Positions 58,732 to 64,000 of a stretch of DNA of 64,000 bases are shown piece after piece (position 1 is the first letter of the stretch; each line of letters begins with the position of its first letter). A program made the translations under genes and the position numbers. The DNA is from Cylindrodendrum hubeiense (taxonomy: Eukaryota > Ascomycota > Sordariomycetes > Hypocreales > Nectriaceae): NCBI GenBank assembly GCA_014621425.1, contig JAANBB010000044.1:108030-172029 (forward strand), read 5' to 3'. A model generated the notes under the pieces. The model was given only the letters and a program-made list of their open reading frames with translations, made no database searches and was not told where the DNA came from.

Positions 58732-59243
58732 GCTTAGAGAACTCCGGCATGTCAGAACCAATGCGGAGAGGGCTGTTGGCGGTGCAGGGATTGCCGCTGA
58801 TGTTGATGTACTTAGTAGTCGCACTTTGACTTGTGTTCTGGCGTGTCTAGCCCCCGTTGGAAATCTGGGGTAAATGGCGTCCACGGCCGTGTCCAGTCTG
58901 GGTGGAAATTGGGGAACGCTAGCCGGGATCGACAGTTTGAACCCAATTCCAGTGACAAATGAGTGACTGCAAATGAGTGACTGCTTGGTGATCAACCAAA
59001 TAACATGTCTGACGACGTCCTTTGGTTTCTTTTCTCCTGAAAAGAAGATCCTTTCATTTGTGTCACGTGCGTTTCGCGCCCATCCAAAAACCATCTAGCT
59101 CTCTGTTCAGCTCTTCGCCAAGTGTCAGGTCTGTCAGCTGACTGGCGCGATTATATCTCGTCGACGCTCCCCCCGCACCAGGGTCATGGAGCGTAATCTT
59201 ATGCTTAATCTACCATCTCTCCCATCCAAGCGTTATCTAAAAG
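58732..59243. promoter_or_regulatory. Divergent promoter between MFS permease and HET-domain gene
   Basis: A 512-bp spacer between outward-facing genes. The frame upstream of the permease ATG stays open but lacks permease-like sequence. An 11-bp direct duplication (GAGTGACTGCA-like) lies at about 58,955-58,985. No specific site identified. Confidence 0.45.
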
Positions 59244-61106
59244 ATGACCGAGCGATACGATTACGAATACCTCGAGACGGGATGTATTCGCGTCCTGCGT
59301 TTGCTCTCCGTAACACCCAAGATCACCTTCCAGTTTGAATGTGTCTCGCTTGACTCCAATCCCACATATCAGACTCTTTCCTATACATGGGGCAATCCTG
59401 TTTTCACAAAACGTATATTCATTCGAAATCAGTTTCTCGATATTACGCCGAGTCTCCACGAGTGCCTCCAAAACCTGGGAGCATACATTGGGACGAGGAT
59501 TTGGATCGACGCTCTGTGCATCAACCAAATCGACGATGAAGAGAAATCGCGCCAGGTGCAGGCCATGGATCGAGTCTACCGCCAGGCCGCAAAAGTCGTC
59601 ATCTGGCTCGGGTCCCCCGCTGATGACAGTGACCAGGCATTAAAGGGTGCAGAAACATACGGCAAGGCGGCTTTTGACGCCGGGATCCTCAACCTTGGGC
59701 CTGATCAATTGAATTCATGGGATGATGTTAGCGAAGATACCGAACTGGGGACCACAAAGAAAGCGTTACTGAAGCTTATGAGTAAGGCTGCTGACTCGGA
59801 GGGAGATGACAACCGAGTGGACGAGCGATTCCCCAGGCTTGCTTTCGCAAAGCTCACCCATAGGTCTTATTTCACTCGTGTCTGGGTGAAACAAGAAATC
59901 ACCCTGGCTAGAGATACTGCTGTCCTATGCGGCACACAGGCAACCACCGTGGAGCACTTGCACGCACTTGTCCTTTTCTACGGCATGCTGCAACCCTGGG
60001 AGATCGGTGAGTGGAGAGCAGGCCAGAGCACGCGAATCCCAGGCCCATTTTCAGAGCAACAATTGATGGCTGTGAATTCACCATGGGATTTGCTGAAGAC
60101 CGCGACTGGAAGCGACGCCATCGGCTTCGTACTTTCAGGTCGGAAGAGATACCGAACCAAGGGACCAGATACTTTATATCAGCTCCTTCAGTCATCATAC
60201 GTTCGTCAGTCCAGAATGGTCTTGCTCTGCAAAGACCCGCGAGATAAAATATTCGGAATGGCTGGCATTGCCCGAGACATGAATGAACTGGGTCTCAAGG
60301 TAGATTACAAGAGTGACGTCAAAGAGGTCTATGAAGCCACTGCAAGGGCACTGCTACGTCAAGGTAATGTTGACATGCTGAGGTGGTCTCGTACCGGAGA
60401 GATCACGTCTCCTTCTTGGGTTCCAAATTGGGAGCTCCCTGTCCACGCAGGGTGGAGTGAGGATACTGGAAATCCTTTGTTCAAGGCCACAGGGGGCAAG
60501 TACCAGCCAAAGTCCAAGGACACGGACACCGTCACCCCGGGCTCCATTCGCCTTCAAGGAGTTCTCGTGGACACCATCACCGATCTTGGCTCGGTCTGGC
60601 GAGCAGATCCAGACAAATCCTTTGATCAGAGTGCATTCACCATCATGGTACAGGAGCTCTTCCGCTTTTTGGAGCGACCCCGATACCCAGAGGACCAGCA
60701 GCAAGCAATATTATGCCGCATACCGATCGGAGACAAGGAGCTTCCTGAGTCAAGCCCGTTTTTCGTGCGGGCAACAGAACGCTCCGAAGAACAATTCTCG
60801 GCTCTCATTTCCAGGGCAATGGATAGTGACATGATGGCTGCGACTTATTCATATCAGACTTGCATGGGCTACAACTACATGGCGCGGCCTGTAATATCTG
60901 AGAAGGGCTTCGTTGGACTAGGACCAAGCAACGTTCAGCCTGGGGATGTGATTGTTTTGTTGTTTGGTGGCAGCACACCGTTTATCCTAAGACCTCGGGT
61001 AGATCATCAAGGGTATTTAGTTGTTGGGGAAACGTATATTCACGGGATTATGGATGGAGAGTTCCCATATGATGAGGAATCTGTCACCATGTTTGATTTG
61101 TGGTAA
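59244..61106 (+). CDS. HET domain (heterokaryon incompatibility) protein
   Basis: Single exon, 620 aa. The N-terminal HET domain (about residues 40-215) has all three family blocks: YQTLSYTWGNP; RIWIDALCINQIDDEEKSRQV with AMDRVYRQAAKVVIWLG; and the FTRVWVKQEITLARD block (W-x-Q-E). The C-terminal region, with CKDPRDKIFGMAGIA, the following VDYKSDVKEVYEATARALL, and a terminal GLGPSNVQPGDVIVLLFGG, is the usual architecture of HET proteins from the 6-OR-het group. Such proteins trigger cell death on non-self fusion, or act more broadly as TIR-like signalling domains; which applies here is unknown. No NACHT or WD repeats. Divergently paired with the MFS permease. Confidence 0.95.
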   Translation: MTERYDYEYLETGCIRVLRLLSVTPKITFQFECVSLDSNPTYQTLSYTWGNPVFTKRIFIRNQFLDITPSLHECLQNLGAYIGTRIWIDALCINQIDDEEKSRQVQAMDRVYRQAAKVVIWLGSPADDSDQALKGAETYGKAAFDAGILNLGPDQLNSWDDVSEDTELGTTKKALLKLMSKAADSEGDDNRVDERFPRLAFAKLTHRSYFTRVWVKQEITLARDTAVLCGTQATTVEHLHALVLFYGMLQPWEIGEWRAGQSTRIPGPFSEQQLMAVNSPWDLLKTATGSDAIGFVLSGRKRYRTKGPDTLYQLLQSSYVRQSRMVLLCKDPRDKIFGMAGIARDMNELGLKVDYKSDVKEVYEATARALLRQGNVDMLRWSRTGEITSPSWVPNWELPVHAGWSEDTGNPLFKATGGKYQPKSKDTDTVTPGSIRLQGVLVDTITDLGSVWRADPDKSFDQSAFTIMVQELFRFLERPRYPEDQQQAILCRIPIGDKELPESSPFFVRATERSEEQFSALISRAMDSDMMAATYSYQTCMGYNYMARPVISEKGFVGLGPSNVQPGDVIVLLFGGSTPFILRPRVDHQGYLVVGETYIHGIMDGEFPYDEESVTMFDLW

Positions 61107-61520
61107 CTGCGAACTGGAGATCTTTATTGGACGTTGGGTAATACTGACATCAAAATCATTTTAATGATGGTACTTCATGTTTCTAGTTATGGCTCTGAGT
61201 CTGAACCATGAAGATGGTTATGCATGCAATTATTTGGAACGATTGAGAACCGAGAGTAAATAATGTTAATTAGGATGCTATTACTATTGGTGATAAATGA
61301 GTGTTATGGTAACACGAGTTCCCCCCGGGAACTCGAGATTATTGCTGATTGTTCCAGAAGGCAAACGGTAGACTTTGAAATACAGACGATACGAATACTG
61401 CCACACACTGTGAAATAACAAGCCGACTTGCGTAATGATCGTGCATCTGGTAGTCTGCAACTTGACTCCCCAGATGGAAAGTCCTCGTGTTTCAATTACC
61501 CATCAGCCCAGGCGGTCGTT
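61107..61520. other. Intergenic, convergent 3' ends
   Basis: A spacer between the convergent HET gene and Cys-rich repeat gene; presumably 3' UTRs. Nothing else seen. Confidence 0.6.
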
Positions 61521-64000
61521 TCAATACTTCCGGCGGGCACACGAGCCGTTGGAAAGCTCGCGCATTGTGCTCGGGCAACAGCACTTCTTCTGGGAAGTGC
61601 TGTAAGTCTTTCCACCGTCGCAAGCGCAGGAAGTGGTAGCAATGTTGAATACCATGCCAGCCTTCTTGCACACACAGGCTGTATTCTTGCTGTTGGGGGT
61701 GGCATCACTGCCGCAGTCGAGCTGGCAGCCATAAGTACTCCACTTCTGGCCGGTGGGACATGAGCAGCTCTTGTCAGGGTTAAAGGTCATGCCAATCTTG
61801 TTGCAGATACATTGATCGGTCCTGGTGTTGAGGTAGGCGACGTCGCCGCAGTCACGTTGGCAGCCCTTCCCAGACGTCCACTTCTGTCCCTTGGGACAAC
61901 AGCAGGTCTTGTCGGTGTTGTAAGTCATGCCAGTCTTGTTGCATACACACTTGCTCTTCTTTGGGTCCCAGACAGCATCAGGGCCGCAGTTGACGGTACA
62001 GCAGCCTTTGATGACTACCTGGTCGCCCGGGCAAGTACAGGTCTTGCCGTCAGGGTTGAAGGTCTGGCCCTTGTAGGGACACAGGCACTGCTTCGTCTTG
62101 GGGTTCAGCGTAGCAACAGTCCCGCAGTTGATCTTACAGCAGCCGTTGACAACCTCCTGACCGGTAGGACAGTTACAGACGCCCTGAGCATCGCGGGTGG
62201 CACCGACAGCGCACTTGGGCTGGCAGACACCGCTCACATCCTCTTTGCCGGGAGGACACTTGCAAATGTTCGAGGGATTGAACTCTTTGCCACCAGTGCA
62301 CTTGCAGTCTCCTTCGTCGTTGCGCGTGGAGCCGCCAGTACACTTGGGCTTGCACTCTCCCTGGAACTCGTCATGAGTAGTAGGGCATTTGCAGTTCTCG
62401 CCGTCGCGCACCTTGATGCCGGGGCACTTGGGCAAGCACTTGTCGCCAACTACGTCGTGGGTAGCAGCTGGGCATTTGCAGTCGTCGCCGTTGCGGACGA
62501 GAGGCGACTTGCAAAGAGGGAGGCACTTTTCGCCGACTGTTTCATGAGTGTCCGACGGGCATTTGCACTCATCTCCGTTGCGGACCAGAGGGAGGGTGCA
62601 CTTAGGCAAGCACTTATCGCCGACTTCGTCGTGAGTATCAGACGGGCATTTGCATTTGTCGCCATTGCGGACCAGAGGGAGGATACACTTGGGTAGGCAC
62701 TTCTCATCGACTTCCTCGTGGGTAGCAGACGGGCATTTGCAGTCTTCCCCATCGCGGAGCAGAGGCAGGACACACTTGGGCAGACATTTCTGCCCGATTT
62801 CCTCATGAGTGGCCGACGGGCATTTGCAGTCATCGCCATAGCGGAGTAGAGGCGGCGTGCAAAGGGGTAGGCACTTTTCGCCGACTGTTTCGTGGGTTGC
62901 CGATGGGCATTTGCATTCATCTCCATCACGGAGCAAAGGCAGGACGCACTTAGGCAAGCATTTCTCCCCGACTTTCTCGTGCGTAGCCGACGGGCATTTG
63001 CAGTCTTCCCCATCTCGGAGCAGAGGTAGGACACACTTGGGCAGACATTTCTGCCCGATTTCCTCATGAGTTGGCCTGAGCGGGCATTTGCAGTCATCGC
63101 CATCGCGGAGTAGAGGCAGGACGCACTTCGGCAGGCATTTTTCTCCGATTTTCTCGTGCGTTTCCGACGGGCATTTGCAATCGTCTCCATCACGGAGCAG
63201 AGGTAGAATGCACTTGGGTAAGCATTTGATCCCGATTTCCTCATGGGTTGATGTGGGACATTTGCAGTCATCGCCGTCCCGGACAAGGGGGAGGATGCAG
63301 TTGGGTAAACATTTATCTCCAATTTTCTCATGTGTTGATGAAGGACACTTGCAGTCTTTACCATCCCGTACTAGAGGGGAGAGACACTTGGGTAAGCACT
63401 CGTCCTCGATTTCCTCATGTGTTGATGAAGGGCACTTGCAGTCCTCGCCATCTCGGACGAGCGGAAGGAGACACTTGGGCAAGCATTTATCTCCAATTTC
63501 CTCGTGTGTTGATAAAGGACACTTGCAGCCCTTACCAACACGAACGAGTGGGAGGAGACACTTTGGCAAGCACTCGTCCTCGACTTCCTCATGCGTTGAC
63601 GAAGGGCATTTGCATTTTTCGCCGTCCCGGAGCAAAGGTGGGATACACTTGGGCAGGCATTTGTTCCCGATTTCCTCATGTGTTGATGAAGGACACTTAC
63701 AGTCCTCACCATCCCTGACAAGAGGGAGTTGACACTGGGGCAAGCACTTATCTCCGATTTTCTCGTGCGTTGATGAAGGACACTTGCAGTCTTTGCCGTC
63801 CCGGACGAGCGGTTCGAGACACTTAGGCAAGCACTCGTCCCCGAATTCATCATGTGTTGATGAAGGACACTTGCAGTCCTCACCATCCCTGACTAGAGGA
63901 GATAGACACTTGGGCAAGCATTTATCGCCAACCTTGTCGTGAGTTGCTGTAGGGCATTTGCAATCCTCGCCCTCTCGAACGAGAGGCAGCGTGCACTTGG
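61521..64000 (-). CDS. Large cysteine-rich tandem-repeat protein (5' cut by window edge)
   Basis: The open frame runs from the right edge to a TGA at 61521-61523, at least 825 codons with no stop. The N-terminal visible part consists of about 19 tandem 29-residue units (87 bp) of the form CLPKC-x-PLVRDGEDCKCP-x-STHEEIGDK, with four cysteines per unit. The C-terminal 280 residues have a different Cys-rich repeat of about 40 residues (pattern DCG-x-n-CxCxKxGMTFNxDxxCxCPxGQKW). No membrane helix or GPI-like tail; the end is SNGSCARRKY. The spacing resembles EGF/TIL-like disulphide modules, so it is very probably extracellular (cell-wall, adhesion or coat protein), but the signal peptide lies outside the window. 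One unit carries one extra residue (CPLRPTHEE), without a frame change. Confidence 0.85.
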   Translation of the reverse strand, partial: KCTLPLVREGEDCKCPTATHDKVGDKCLPKCLSPLVRDGEDCKCPSSTHDEFGDECLPKCLEPLVRDGKDCKCPSSTHEKIGDKCLPQCQLPLVRDGEDCKCPSSTHEEIGNKCLPKCIPPLLRDGEKCKCPSSTHEEVEDECLPKCLLPLVRVGKGCKCPLSTHEEIGDKCLPKCLLPLVRDGEDCKCPSSTHEEIEDECLPKCLSPLVRDGKDCKCPSSTHEKIGDKCLPNCILPLVRDGDDCKCPTSTHEEIGIKCLPKCILPLLRDGDDCKCPSETHEKIGEKCLPKCVLPLLRDGDDCKCPLRPTHEEIGQKCLPKCVLPLLRDGEDCKCPSATHEKVGEKCLPKCVLPLLRDGDECKCPSATHETVGEKCLPLCTPPLLRYGDDCKCPSATHEEIGQKCLPKCVLPLLRDGEDCKCPSATHEEVDEKCLPKCILPLVRNGDKCKCPSDTHDEVGDKCLPKCTLPLVRNGDECKCPSDTHETVGEKCLPLCKSPLVRNGDDCKCPAATHDVVGDKCLPKCPGIKVRDGENCKCPTTHDEFQGECKPKCTGGSTRNDEGDCKCTGGKEFNPSNICKCPPGKEDVSGVCQPKCAVGATRDAQGVCNCPTGQEVVNGCCKINCGTVATLNPKTKQCLCPYKGQTFNPDGKTCTCPGDQVVIKGCCTVNCGPDAVWDPKKSKCVCNKTGMTYNTDKTCCCPKGQKWTSGKGCQRDCGDVAYLNTRTDQCICNKIGMTFNPDKSCSCPTGQKWSTYGCQLDCGSDATPNSKNTACVCKKAGMVFNIATTSCACDGGKTYSTSQKKCCCPSTMRELSNGSCARRKY
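62350..64000 (-). repeat. 87-bp tandem repeat array encoding Cys-rich units
   Basis: About 19 in-phase copies of an 87-bp unit, continuing past the window edge. Unit ends GEK/GDK/EDE alternate in blocks, and pairs of non-adjacent units share changes (for example the two LCxxPLLR/LCKSPLVR units), suggesting higher-order duplication. Confidence 0.9.

Noticed and set aside
61812..63732. Long plus-strand and alternate minus-strand frames through the Cys-rich array
   Set aside because: They are periodic shadows of the 87-bp repeat; the composition (Ser/His/Arg-rich repeats) follows from the coding repeat and they lack starts and domain features.
62350..64000. Tandem repeats resembling a CRISPR array
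   Set aside because: The 87-bp units are contiguous coding sequence without spacers, in a eukaryotic genome.

Overview
The window is from a filamentous ascomycete nuclear genome (Pezizomycotina; an Aspergillus/Penicillium-like Eurotiomycete fits best, inferred from gene families, not proven). The support is: many short GT-AG introns of about 48-80 nt, fungus-only families (HET, DUF3632, CHICG-type F-box, PNP-NB-ARC-TPR receptor, RNase T1 family), a dispersed 5S rRNA gene, and AT-rich transposon remains with C-to-T style decay as expected from repeat-induced point mutation (RIP).

Layout. 0-10 kb: 3' end of an old-yellow-enzyme oxidoreductase, a secreted RNase T1-family ribonuclease, a DUF3632 protein, a 4.4-kb gene-poor stretch, and a four-exon ankyrin-type protein. 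10-12 kb: a single-exon F-box protein. 12.7-29.0 kb: the metabolic core, a candidate biosynthetic cluster. It holds a complete highly reducing polyketide synthase (KS-AT-DH-MT-ER-KR-ACP, 2,604 aa, no release domain), a LovG/FSH1-type serine hydrolase that could supply the missing release step, an MFS exporter and an FAD monooxygenase sharing a divergent promoter. 30-31 kb: decayed secreted-protein genes. 32-35 kb: a PNP-NB-ARC-TPR NLR receptor. 35-42 kb: gene-poor, with one hypothetical gene and a 5S rRNA gene. 42.3-45.1 kb: a RIP-degraded DNA transposon with 93-bp terminal inverted repeats and a TA target duplication. 45.3-47.2 kb: cytochrome P450. 48.7-53.2 kb: a bZIP-like regulator, an NmrA/Rossmann protein and a flavin-reductase-like protein; the first two diverge from a promoter carrying a TGGCTTA-rich minisatellite. 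53.4-59 kb: a possible gasdermin-like protein, a DUF4267 membrane protein and an anion:cation-symporter-type MFS. 59.2-61.1 kb: a HET-domain protein. 61.5 kb to the right edge: a large cysteine-rich protein built from at least 19 tandem 29-residue units, cut by the window end.

Two themes recur. One is a polyketide pathway (synthase, release, oxidation, export; the P450 and bZIP-like gene are possible but distant partners). The other is a concentration of candidate non-self-recognition genes (ankyrin/STAND-type, PNP-NLR, HET, perhaps gasdermin-like) in a region that also carries transposon and repeat debris, as expected of an accessory, fast-evolving region. Exon models were derived by hand from splice consensus, reading frame and family patterns; each spliced length was checked to be a multiple of three.
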